Shown here one piece after another: positions 6,923 through 13,630 of a stretch of 13,907 bases of DNA. Both the position numbers and the translations under genes were made by a program. The notes beneath the pieces were generated by a model, which searched no databases, was not told the origin of the DNA, and was given only the letters and a program-made list of their open reading frames with translations. Within the stretch, counting starts at the first letter, position 1. The number at the start of each line of letters is the position of its first letter. Origin of the DNA: Clostridia bacterium (lineage in GTDB: Bacteria > Bacillota_E > SLMV01 > PUMD01); assembly GCA_003562655.1 (NCBI GenBank), contig PWUC01000262.1:1-13907 (forward strand), read 5' to 3'.

Positions 6923-7609
6923 GTGGTGCAGATGGGATTGATCGAGTTCTGGGGCGCCCACAGAGCGGATCTATACGACATCATGTGCGAGAGTGTGGAC
7001 CCGGAGGGACGGATCCTGGCCGGGGTCCGGTCGCTGTGTCCGTGGGATAGACGGCTGGTCATGGACATCGGTTGCGGACGGGGCGATCAGGCCCTGTTCA
7101 TGGCCCGGGACGCCGAGGCTGTGGTGGCTGTGGATGCCGATCAGAGGATGGTTGAAAGGACCAGGGAGCGGGCCTCAGAGGCCCGCTCTTCGCTCTGTGT
7201 CCTACACGCTGATGTGACTGATCTTCCCCTTGCCACCGGGTCGCTTGATGCAATCTATGCCTTCTGGGCCTATTTCTTTGGACCGGGTGCTGAGGAGGGA
7301 CTCGCCGAATGTGAGCGGATCCTGAGACCGGGAGGCACGCTCTGTGTGGTGCAGAACCGGGGAGGCGATGAGCTGTCCGAGCTGTGGTCCGATGCGGAGT
7401 TCGCCTGCCTGCAGTGGGGCCAGTGGTTTCAGAAGCACGGCTTCTCAAGCCTGGTCATCAATTCGCACTGGCGCTTTCCCTCGATGGATGAGGCGGCCCT
7501 GCTGGTGCAGTACCTGTGGGGAGAGAAAGGGCTTCAAACACTGTTGAGGCGTCGAACTCTGCAATTCGGGTTCGCGGCGTCCATCTACTGCAGGAGAAGG
7601 GGCGAGTAG
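6923..7609 (+). CDS. Class I SAM-dependent methyltransferase, substrate unknown
   Basis: About 227 residues with a Rossmann-type methyltransferase fold. Motif I VMDIGCGRGD (46-55) binds S-adenosylmethionine. VVAVDADQRMV (67-77) carries the acidic residue for the ribose, HADVTDLPL (95-103) is the adenine-contact region, and RILRPGGTL (132-140) is the usual post-strand loop, as in the Methyltransf_11/25 families. The C-terminal third (about 145-228) is rich in Trp and Gln and probably sets the substrate, which I cannot name. Starts GTG 6923, GTG 6926 and ATG 6932 are all in frame; GAGGG at 6915-6919 best fits GTG 6926. The gene lies 11 bp after recD2 and should be co-transcribed, but I know of no functional tie between the two. 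Within the gene, 7166-7188 forms a 10-bp GC-rich hairpin. Confidence 0.85.
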   Translation: MVQMGLIEFWGAHRADLYDIMCESVDPEGRILAGVRSLCPWDRRLVMDIGCGRGDQALFMARDAEAVVAVDADQRMVERTRERASEARSSLCVLHADVTDLPLATGSLDAIYAFWAYFFGPGAEEGLAECERILRPGGTLCVVQNRGGDELSELWSDAEFACLQWGQWFQKHGFSSLVINSHWRFPSMDEAALLVQYLWGEKGLQTLLRRRTLQFGFAASIYCRRRGE

Positions 7610-7626
7610 CCCCCGCCCGGCGATGC

Positions 7627-7644
7627 CACTGGCACCTGCCAGTG
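7627..7644. repeat. 18-bp dyad, CACTGGCA-CC-TGCCAGTG
   Basis: Two 8-bp arms are exact reverse complements separated by 2 nt, 17 bp after the methyltransferase stop. As RNA it would be a short tight hairpin (7 bp with a 4-nt loop) without a following T run. As DNA it is symmetrical enough to be an operator for a dimeric regulator. Which of the two applies cannot be told from the sequence. Confidence 0.5.
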
Positions 7645-7667
7645 AGCAGCAGTGCAGCGGGAATGCG

Positions 7668-7692
7668 GTGCCGTTTGACCGGCGCTTCTTCT
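7668..7692 (+). terminator. Candidate intrinsic terminator of the recD2-methyltransferase operon
   Basis: GTGCCG (7668-7673) pairs with CGGCGC (7680-7685), including one T-G pair, around a TTTGAC loop. TTCTTCT follows directly. The stem is GC-rich and the tail pyrimidine-rich but interrupted by C, so termination may be weak. Position 60-80 bp after the methyltransferase stop fits. Confidence 0.35.
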
Positions 7693-7852
7693 CTGCCCGT
7701 CTGCCAACAGCCGGGCAATCATGACAGTGGACTCCCCGGCAAGATGTCGGGCAGCTGGTGCCGTCTAGCAGTTGTTGTCAGCGCAGATTCAGGCAGTTTC
7801 CCGGAGGTAGTACTGAAGAAAATGGCATCCCTGCGGCTGCCAGGACCGCCAC

Positions 7853-7882
7853 TTGACCTTGCTAACCGTAAGGAGGCATACT
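7853..7882 (+). promoter_or_regulatory. Candidate sigma-70-type promoter for the mrp operon
   Basis: TTGACC (7853-7858, 5/6 match to TTGACA) and CATACT (7877-7882, 4/6 match to TATAAT) are separated by 18 nt. Transcription would start near 7889, about 245 nt before the first mrp gene. An AAGGAGG motif sits inside the spacer and has no start codon at normal distance. A second perfect TTGACA at 7974-7979 lacks a -10 partner. Confidence 0.4.
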
Positions 7883-8062
7883 AGTAGCGGTTACTGCAGG
7901 TGAAGGGCAAATCGATGGGTAGCCTTGAGACCGAGGGATGGGATTCAGCGGCACAAATAAGCGCGTCGGCAGTTTGACAGAGGCCAGGTGTGATCTTCGG
8001 CACTGGATGCCCGCATGTTTCAACTCGTCGGGGGCTTGGACGGGACGCATCGGGACGGCGCT

Positions 8063-8091
8063 CCTGCAGAGGTGACCTTCATGCAGGTCAC
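8063..8091 (+). promoter_or_regulatory. Two mutually exclusive hairpins in the mrp leader
   Basis: CCTGCA (8063-8068) can pair with TGCAGG (8082-8087). GTGACC (8072-8077) can pair with GGTCAC (8086-8091). Both are perfect 6-bp stems and share bases 8086-8087, and the second stem's left arm lies in the first stem's loop, so only one can form fully (or they compete as a pseudoknot-like pair). They end 44 nt before the GTG of the first mrp gene. This is the layout of a conformational switch, but no known riboswitch class is recognised. Confidence 0.35.
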
Positions 8092-8135
8092 AGCGGCAAG
8101 ATCTCGGCGCCGACGCGGCAGACGGAGGGAAGCGC

Positions 8136-8381
8136 GTGGCTGAGACAATCCTCGCTTCAGTTCTATTTGCTCTGTTGATCATCTCCGGTACGTCCGCCGT
8201 CTTCTTCAGGCGAGTGATTAACTCAGTAATCTCCCTCTCGGTGTTCAGCGTGACCCTTGCCGCGATATTTCTCATTCACCAGGCCCCCGATGTCGCCATG
8301 GCGGAAGCGGTCGTGGGGGCTGGTCTGACGACGGCCCTGTTTTTGGTTACCATCAGCAGAACACAGGGGGGAGACCATTGA
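8136..8381 (+). CDS. Mrp antiporter DUF4040 subunit (MrpA C-terminal part, MbhD-like)
   Basis: An 81-residue protein with three membrane helices (about 4-23, 26-48 and 53-73). It matches the DUF4040/MbhD module, which in canonical Mrp systems is fused inside the C-terminal part of MrpA and in archaeal Mbh complexes is a separate subunit. The conserved APDVAMAEAVVGAGL stretch (about 50-64) holds the acidic residues thought to line the proton or sodium path at the interface with MrpB/MrpC. GTG 8136 is preceded by GGAGGGA at good spacing. It is the first gene of the operon and overlaps the next by 4 nt (TTGA). The ND5-like portion that normally precedes this module in MrpA is absent. Confidence 0.85.
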   Translation: MAETILASVLFALLIISGTSAVFFRRVINSVISLSVFSVTLAAIFLIHQAPDVAMAEAVVGAGLTTALFLVTISRTQGGDH

Positions 8382-9100
8382 CCCTGGGCAAGGCGGCCGC
8401 GCTGGGATTCTTGATTGTGTTCGCGGTGCTGCTGGCGTCTGCGATGTATGTGCTTCCGGAGGCGGCAGAGCGCATGGAGTACCCCGGACCCAGTGGACAC
8501 ATCCTGGAGTCCGGTCTTCGCGAGACCGGAGCAGTGAACCTGGTGACCGCCGTCCTGTTTGATTACCGTGGTTTTGACACCCTGGGTGAGGCCACAGTGA
8601 TATTTGCGGCGGTGGCCGGGGTTGTCCTGATCTTCTACGAGGAGACGCTGGTGCTTTCCAAGAGGGGCCTGTCCTCCCTGGCCAAGGGAGGCATGAACAC
8701 CCTGACGCCCTTTATGATTCTTCTGGGCTTTTACATCATATTTCACGGACATATCTCCCCCGGCGGCGGGTTTCAGGGCGGGGTGATCCTGGCCTCATGG
8801 GCCATACTCGCCACCCTAATTTACGGAGTTGAGGTTGAGGAAAACGTCATGAGCGTCTTCGCCAAGATGCTGGCGGAAAGCAGCGGGGTCATCCTGTTTG
8901 TGGCGGTGGCTGCGGTGAGCTTCCTGGTGGGCAGGGAGTTTCTCAGCAATCTGGCGGCCGGTTTTGGAGGAGGATCTCCCGGTGACGTGTTCAGCGCGGG
9001 AGGTATACCGTACCTGAATCTGGCCATCGGAATCAAGGTCGGAGCCGGCCTGGCGGTGATGTTCGTGACCATGGCAAAGAGGGACAAGAGGGAGATGTGA
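8378..9100 (+). CDS. mrpB: Fused MbhE (MrpA C-terminal) and MrpB antiporter subunit
   Basis: A 240-residue membrane protein joining two modules. Residues 1-95 are MbhE-like, with the family motif TAVLFDYRGFDTLGE (57-71) between two helices; this piece normally ends MrpA. Residues 105-235 are MrpB/MnhB-like, with LLGFYIIFHGHISPGGGFQGG (from about 115 to 135) as the hallmark and further helices at about 111-123, 134-150, 169-184 and 210-232. The start is TTG 8378 after GGGGGGAG, with its TTGA overlapping the previous stop. In the complex this subunit should sit between the MrpA C-terminal region and MrpC. A MrpA-tail/MrpB fusion differs from the usual Bacillus arrangement, where MrpB is separate and the MbhE module belongs to MrpA. 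Confidence 0.88.
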   Translation: MTLGKAAALGFLIVFAVLLASAMYVLPEAAERMEYPGPSGHILESGLRETGAVNLVTAVLFDYRGFDTLGEATVIFAAVAGVVLIFYEETLVLSKRGLSSLAKGGMNTLTPFMILLGFYIIFHGHISPGGGFQGGVILASWAILATLIYGVEVEENVMSVFAKMLAESSGVILFVAVAAVSFLVGREFLSNLAAGFGGGSPGDVFSAGGIPYLNLAIGIKVGAGLAVMFVTMAKRDKREM

Positions 9101-9104
9101 GTGC

Positions 9105-9446
9105 GTGATGCAGGTGGCTCATTTCGTGGTCTTATACCTATTCTGCCTCGGCTTCTATTGCGTTATGACGGAGAAGAATCTCATCAAGATCGCGATGGGG
9201 TTCATTATCATGGAAGCCGCAGTACTTCTCTTTCTGATCTCGCTGGCTGCGTTTCCCGAGGGCAGACCGCCGATCATCATTGAGGGAGTCGTATCTTCCA
9301 TGGTTGATCCGATCCCTCACGCATTGTGCCTGACTGCCATCGTGATCGGAGCCGGGACCACCGGATTCATGTTGAGCCTTATCATCCGTCTGTACAGAGA
9401 CAGCGGCACCGTGCAGATTGACCGGATGAGGAGAGCAGAACAGTGA
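9105..9446 (+). CDS. mrpC: Mrp antiporter subunit C (NuoK-like)
   Basis: A 113-residue protein with three helices (about 5-20, 27-50, 73-97), homologous to NuoK of complex I and MbhG of membrane hydrogenases. Typical features are TEKNLIKIAMGFIIMEAAV (22-40) with the buried Glu37, and DPIPHALCLTAIVIGAGTT (68-86), which is close to the family's DPIPQALVLTAIVI. GTG 9105 or ATG 9108 is the start, with GAGGGAG (9088-9094) upstream. It follows the previous stop by 4 nt and overlaps mrpD by 4 nt, so translation of the three subunits is probably coupled. Confidence 0.93.
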   Translation: MMQVAHFVVLYLFCLGFYCVMTEKNLIKIAMGFIIMEAAVLLFLISLAAFPEGRPPIIIEGVVSSMVDPIPHALCLTAIVIGAGTTGFMLSLIIRLYRDSGTVQIDRMRRAEQ

Positions 9447-10882
9447 TGCACCTGCCGGTATTGACCATCATAGTTCCTCTGGTCTGTGCCTTCATGATAC
9501 CACTTGTGGATTTGATTTCCTATCGGCTCCGCAACGCGGTGGTGGCAGTTGTGGCCTCATCGCATCTGGCCCTGGGCATCCTGTTGCTTCTGAGGGTATT
9601 TCAGGAGGGGAGCCTGCAGTACAGGCTGGGAGGCTGGGGCCCCGAGGTGGGCATAGTTCTTTATGTCGACTGGTTGGGGGCGACATTTGCCGCCCTGATC
9701 GCCCTGGGTGCAGTCCTGGTAAGCTGGTATTCTCTGGGCTTCGTTCAGAAGAGTGAGAGCAAGTACTTTCTGCTCCTGTTCGTATTCTCAGCGGGTTTGA
9801 CCATGGCTGTTCTCACCGGCGACCTCTTCAACCTTTACGTGGCCATCGAGATCATCGCCCTCACGGGATTTGCGCTGGTGGCCTTCGGACGCAGGTACGG
9901 CGCCGTTGTGGCGGCGATCAGGTATATGATATTCACCATACTGTCGAGCCTGTTCATTCTTCTTGCCATCGCCTTTATCTACGGGGCGACCGGGACCCTC
10001 AACATCGGCCAGATCGCCGCCTCACTGGACCTGTTCGATCCGGTAGTCCTGAAGGTATCGGCCGGTCTCTTTTTGGTCGGGGTGGGTGTGAAGCTGGCGG
10101 TGGTGCCGCTTCACGCCTGGCTGCCGGCGACCTACGGGGAATCGGTCTCTCCCGTGGCGGCCCTGCTCTCCGGGGTCGCTCATAAGGTGCCTCTGTATAT
10201 TTTGATTCGATTCATGTTCCTTTTCCAGGCCGCCGCCGGCGATCAGAGGTGGCAGGGCATTCTACTGGCCCTCGGCACGACCTCAGTGGTCTTCGGTCAT
10301 TTCATGGCCCTGGGGCAGACGGATGTGCGCCGCATCCTCGGGTATTCCAGCATCGCGCATACCGGTTATATGCTGCTGGGATTGGGGATCGGCACACCCC
10401 TTGCGTTGATCGCGGTGATACTTCACGCCGTCAACCATCTCATCATGAAGGTGAGTGCCTTCTTCTCCCTCGGAATGTTGACCCGCGGAGATCGTGATCG
10501 CAGTGTTGTCACCCAACTGCAGGGTCGCGGCGTCAGCAGCCCCTTTGGTGGCATGGTGTTTCTCATCAGCACTCTGGCTCTCATAGGCGTGCCTCCCCTC
10601 GGTGCCTTCGTCAGCAAGTGGATGCTGGTCACTGCTATGATCAGGGCCGATCTGTTGGTATATGGGCTTCTAATGGCCGCCGGGACCATTGCTGCGGCCA
10701 CTTACTACGGGCGCATATATCGGGTCCTGTACATGTCGGCGGAGGATGTGGCTGAACGCGGGTGGACCCAGGAAGGGATACTGTGGGGGAGTGTTTCCGT
10801 CGTGGCTGCCGCAGTCATCTGCGTGGCGCTGTTTCCCGCCGCGCCTCGCATCCTTGATGGGCTGATGCGTTTTGTCAGCTAG
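9443..10882 (+). CDS. mrpD: Mrp antiporter subunit D (ND4/NuoM-like channel subunit)
   Basis: A 479-residue protein with about 14 helices of the proton-translocating antiporter-like family (NuoL/M/N, MrpD). It has the full set of channel residues at nearly the positions known for MrpD: Glu136 in NLYVAIE, Lys217 in GVGVKLAVVPLHAWLP, Lys248 in SGVAHKVP, Lys336 in NHLIMK and Lys392 in SKW. GTG 9443 or ATG 9446 is the start, overlapping the mrpC stop, with GAGGAGAG (9428-9435) as ribosome binding site. The N-terminus carries the first two helices that its downstream paralog lacks. Expected role: carries H+ (or Na+) through the membrane arm of the Mrp complex. Confidence 0.95.
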   Translation: MMHLPVLTIIVPLVCAFMIPLVDLISYRLRNAVVAVVASSHLALGILLLLRVFQEGSLQYRLGGWGPEVGIVLYVDWLGATFAALIALGAVLVSWYSLGFVQKSESKYFLLLFVFSAGLTMAVLTGDLFNLYVAIEIIALTGFALVAFGRRYGAVVAAIRYMIFTILSSLFILLAIAFIYGATGTLNIGQIAASLDLFDPVVLKVSAGLFLVGVGVKLAVVPLHAWLPATYGESVSPVAALLSGVAHKVPLYILIRFMFLFQAAAGDQRWQGILLALGTTSVVFGHFMALGQTDVRRILGYSSIAHTGYMLLGLGIGTPLALIAVILHAVNHLIMKVSAFFSLGMLTRGDRDRSVVTQLQGRGVSSPFGGMVFLISTLALIGVPPLGAFVSKWMLVTAMIRADLLVYGLLMAAGTIAAATYYGRIYRVLYMSAEDVAERGWTQEGILWGSVSVVAAAVICVALFPAAPRILDGLMRFVS

Positions 10883-10915
10883 CCCAGCTGACAACTGAAC
10901 TGGAGGCGCAATTCA

Positions 10916-12358
10916 ATGGACGGCGCAACATTTGTCTTCATGGGGTTCGAGGTAACGCTGATCTCAATAGATGCCCTCAATCGAACCTTCCTCCTGGCCT
11001 TTGCCGTGGCCGGGCTTGGTGCACTCGCCTATGCCCATGCCATGACCAGAGACATAAGGCACACGCTGCTTTCTGCCGTTTTCATCTCCGTTTCGGCCGG
11101 CTGCGTGGCCGCCGGAGACTTCTTCTCCTTTCTGGTCTTCTGGGAGCTCATGATGGTGTCTTCAAGCATCCTCGTGGTGTACGATGGTCGGGCCAGTAGC
11201 TTCGAGGCGGGCTTCCGTTACCTGCTGCTTCACGTGCTGGCCGGCGTCAGTCTGCTGTTTGCCGTCATCATACAGTATGTGGTGTCGGGGCAGATGGCCT
11301 TCAGTGCGCCCGTGGTCGGGGCGCTTCCGTTCTTCATTCTGGCCTGTGCCGTCAAGGGCACAATGCTTCCCCTGCACGTGTGGGTTCCGGACGCGTACTC
11401 CAACGCCATGCCGGCCTCGGCGGTTATTCTTTCTGCCTTCACCACCAAGGTGGGAGTGTACAGCGTCGCCCGCATACTGGGCGGGACGATTCCGATTGCG
11501 TACATGGGTGGCGCAATGGCCGTCTTCGGTGTGATCATGGCCCTGGCCCAGAAGAACCTGCGGCGCCTTCTCTCCTTTCACATGGTCAGTCAGGTCGGTT
11601 ACATGATGGCCGGGGTCGCCCTGGGAACCGCCGTCGGTACCGACGCCGGAACACTGCACCTGTTCAACAACGTAATGTACAAGACCCTGCTGTTCATGGT
11701 GGCGGGTTCAGTGTGGTACCGGGCGAAGACAGAGAATGCGAAACGTCTGGGTGGACTGGCGCGCAGCATGCCCATCACTTTCGTCTGCGGAGTAGTCGCA
11801 TCCCTGTCCATTTCCGGCATGCCGCCGTTCAATGGATTTGTCAGTAAGGCGATGCTCGATGCTGCCGTCGGCGATCATCCGCTGCTGAAAATCATGCTGC
11901 TGATCGCTGCAATCGGCACGACGATGTCCTTTTCCAAGTTCATCTGGTACACATTCCTGGGCGGTGAGGCAGCCAAAGCCCCGACGGTGCGGGAGGTTCC
12001 GGTCACAATGCAGCTCCCCATGATCTACCTGGCCTTTTTGTGCCTGTTTTCCGGAATCGCCTACGGTTTGGCGGCTTCGTTCCTGCCAGGTTCCACCTTT
12101 ATGCTGGTCTACGAGCCGATGAAGATCCTGAAGAGTATCGCGGTCGTCGTCGGGGGGGTGGGGGCGTTCTTCCTGATGCGCGGCCTCATTGATGCCTTCG
12201 GTCGCTGGGGAGCGCTGGAGCCGGAGCGCCTGATATCGAGGGCTGTCGAGAGAGTCGTCGCGGTCAGCAGTTCCCTGATGTACCGCCGTGAGGGTGAGGA
12301 CGTTCAGCTTCTGGTGGTGGCCTTCGCCGCGTTGGGTATGATCATACTCTTCTGGTGA
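10916..12358 (+). CDS. Second MrpD-like channel subunit, N-terminally short
   Basis: A 480-residue paralog of MrpD. It keeps the channel residues: Glu77 in FWELM, Lys147 in AVKGTMLPLHVWVPDAY, Lys178 in FTTKVGVY, Lys256 in NNVMYK and Lys311 in SKAML. Glu77 corresponds to Glu136 of the upstream MrpD, so about 60 residues (the first two helices) are missing. This is not a misplaced start: an in-frame TGA lies 27 nt upstream and GGAGG (10902-10906) precedes ATG 10916. The C-terminus is longer than in MrpD, with a polar helix (about 425-460) and a last helix ending at the C-terminus. The HVWVPDAY and TKVGVY motifs place it with MrpD/NuoM/N rather than the ND5-like MrpA. It lies 33 bp after mrpD and 32 bp before mrpE. 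It probably takes the place of MrpA's channel as a second ion path. Confidence 0.88.
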   Translation: MDGATFVFMGFEVTLISIDALNRTFLLAFAVAGLGALAYAHAMTRDIRHTLLSAVFISVSAGCVAAGDFFSFLVFWELMMVSSSILVVYDGRASSFEAGFRYLLLHVLAGVSLLFAVIIQYVVSGQMAFSAPVVGALPFFILACAVKGTMLPLHVWVPDAYSNAMPASAVILSAFTTKVGVYSVARILGGTIPIAYMGGAMAVFGVIMALAQKNLRRLLSFHMVSQVGYMMAGVALGTAVGTDAGTLHLFNNVMYKTLLFMVAGSVWYRAKTENAKRLGGLARSMPITFVCGVVASLSISGMPPFNGFVSKAMLDAAVGDHPLLKIMLLIAAIGTTMSFSKFIWYTFLGGEAAKAPTVREVPVTMQLPMIYLAFLCLFSGIAYGLAASFLPGSTFMLVYEPMKILKSIAVVVGGVGAFFLMRGLIDAFGRWGALEPERLISRAVERVVAVSSSLMYRREGEDVQLLVVAFAALGMIILFW

Positions 12359-12390
12359 TTTGCATGCGCAGATGATGGGGGGTTGGGTTC

Positions 12391-12909
12391 ATGATAGCGA
12401 GATGTTTTCGCGTCCTGGTTCTGCTGGTTGTGTGGCTTGCCCTCGCCGGGGGTGTCACACTGATGAACGTGATGCTGGGGCTGGTCGTGGTGGCGTTCGC
12501 CATCACCATCGGCACCAGGCTCGAGAGGACGGACAGGTGGTGGCGTCAGGATGCCGCCCCCCAGCCCTTTGGAGTAACCGACCTGCTGAGACGGCTGGGG
12601 TTGGCTGTCCTGTTCATTCCGGTGTTCATGCGCGAGGTCTACTCGGGGGCACTGAACGTGGCTGGGCATGCACTGGAGATCCGCCCCACCATGCATCCGG
12701 GGATCGTGCGCGTTCCCACCAGGCTGCGCAACAAGACGGCCATCGTCATCCTGGCCAACCTGATCACCCTCAGTCCGGGAACGCTGACTATGGATTTTGA
12801 TGAGACGGAAAACTGCTACTACGTGCACTGCATCGACGCTGGTGACAAAGTCGAGGATCGGACCGTCATCGTCGCGATGGAGGCATGGTTGAGGAGGATA
12901 TTTGAATGA
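12391..12909 (+). CDS. mrpE: Mrp antiporter subunit E
   Basis: A 172-residue MrpE/MbhA protein. Two closely spaced helices (about 5-41) are followed by a third hydrophobic segment (about 65-82) and a cytoplasmic domain with the signature HPGIVRVPTRL (102-112) and LANLITLSPGTLTMDF (121-136), ending in the typical YYVHCID (143-149). MrpE is needed for stability and activity of the complex and packs against MrpF and MrpG. ATG 12391 follows a G-rich binding site. The stop overlaps the mrpF start (ATGA). Confidence 0.94.
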   Translation: MIARCFRVLVLLVVWLALAGGVTLMNVMLGLVVVAFAITIGTRLERTDRWWRQDAAPQPFGVTDLLRRLGLAVLFIPVFMREVYSGALNVAGHALEIRPTMHPGIVRVPTRLRNKTAIVILANLITLSPGTLTMDFDETENCYYVHCIDAGDKVEDRTVIVAMEAWLRRIFE

Positions 12910-13163
12910 TAATCACTGCTGCCGTAATCATGTCGCTGGCCAGTCTGGCCTGCTTCTACCGGATTCTGATCGGTCCCACGGTGCCGGACAGAATGGCGGC
13001 TCTAGATGTTACGGGTCTGCTCGTGGCCATGGTGATGGTTCTTCTGGCCACCCATTTCCGCTTCTCGTTGTTCTTTGACATCGTGCTGGTGTACGCTGCA
13101 CTTCTGTTTGCCGACGTCATGATAATGGCCAAGTACCTGGAGCACAGGGAGTTGCACAAATGA
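12906..13163 (+). CDS. mrpF: Mrp antiporter subunit F
   Basis: An 85-residue three-helix protein (about 3-22, 33-49, 54-76) of the MrpF/MbhB family. GPTVPDRMAALD (23-34) is the family motif, with conserved Asp28 and Asp34; FFDIVLVYAALLF (55-67) follows. ATG 12906 is preceded by AGGAGG and overlaps the mrpE stop by 4 nt; its own stop overlaps the mrpG start by 4 nt. Known work on Mrp assigns an acidic residue of MrpF to the sodium path, consistent with conservation here. Confidence 0.94.
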   Translation: MIITAAVIMSLASLACFYRILIGPTVPDRMAALDVTGLLVAMVMVLLATHFRFSLFFDIVLVYAALLFADVMIMAKYLEHRELHK

Positions 13164-13630
13164 TGGAGACACTGGACACCATCGCATACATGCTGATTTT
13201 CTGGGGAATGGGATTCTGCCTGGTGGCCGTGCTGGGGATGCTGCGCTTTCCCGACGTATACACCCGCTATCACGCCGGCACCAAGGGAGTGACTGCGGGC
13301 AACCTGCTCATCCTGGCGGGTGTGGCCATCATCGAGTGGTCGCTGGTCATAGCCCTCAAGCTTCTGGTCATCGCCGTGTTCTTCCTGATGACCAACCCCA
13401 TGGGTACTCACGCTATAGCCCGGGCTGCCTACCGCAGCAGATCGGCCCTGGCGTGCCTGTTTACCGATGCGTATGACGATTACGTGCGAGATGAAGACGA
13501 TGAGGAGCTCATATCCTTGAAGCTCCTGGTGCGACGATCACGTGCGAGAGCAGGTCAGGGACAGGCAGATGGTCTGCTTTCTGCTGAAGTACAGGAGACG
13601 GGCGAGGAAGCTCCCGGAGAAACGGTCTAG
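13160..13630 (+). CDS. mrpG: Mrp antiporter subunit G with a long charged C-terminal tail
   Basis: A 156-residue MrpG/MbhC protein. Three helices (about 8-26, 45-60, 62-77) frame GMLRFPDVYTRYHAGTKG (26-43), and TNPMGTHAIARAAY (78-91) marks the end of the conserved core. Family members usually run about 100-125 residues. Here a further 65 residues follow, first acidic (DAYDDYVRDEDDEE, 103-116), then basic (RRSRARAG, about 125-132), then Glu-rich. The tail is hydrophilic and should lie in the cytoplasm; its role is unknown. ATG 13160 overlaps the mrpF stop (ATGA). This is the last gene of the operon in the window. Confidence 0.92.
   Translation: MMETLDTIAYMLIFWGMGFCLVAVLGMLRFPDVYTRYHAGTKGVTAGNLLILAGVAIIEWSLVIALKLLVIAVFFLMTNPMGTHAIARAAYRSRSALACLFTDAYDDYVRDEDDEELISLKLLVRRSRARAGQGQADGLLSAEVQETGEEAPGETV

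Larger units (their letters stand above)
7610..8135. other. 526-bp non-coding leader/intergenic region before the mrp operon
   Basis: I find no convincing gene. Open frames on both strands lack family motifs and proper starts, and none shows the ND5-like sequence expected if an MrpA N-terminal gene had decayed here. Visible elements are an 18-bp dyad (7627-7644), a terminator candidate (7668-7692), a promoter candidate (7853-7882), an orphan AAGGAGG (7870-7876), a possible 20-codon reading frame (7915-7977) and two competing hairpins (8063-8091). A 10-bp palindrome TCGGCGCCGA at 8104-8113 comes shortly before the first gene's ribosome binding site. If the promoter is real, the mrp mRNA has a leader of about 245 nt. 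Confidence 0.6.

Noticed and set aside
7974..7979. Perfect TTGACA as a second mrp promoter
   Set aside because: No acceptable -10 hexamer at 15-19 nt downstream.
7516..8275. Open frames over the 7610-8135 region on both strands as possible remains of an mrpA N-terminal gene
   Set aside because: None contains ND5-like motifs such as the Lys-containing helix followed by PFHFWLP; composition is unlike a membrane protein.
8136..13630. The cluster as a membrane-bound hydrogenase (Mbh) or complex I fragment
   Set aside because: MrpE, MrpF and MrpG are present, and no hydrogenase large/small or ferredoxin-type subunits occur in the window or begin in the 277 bp that follow.
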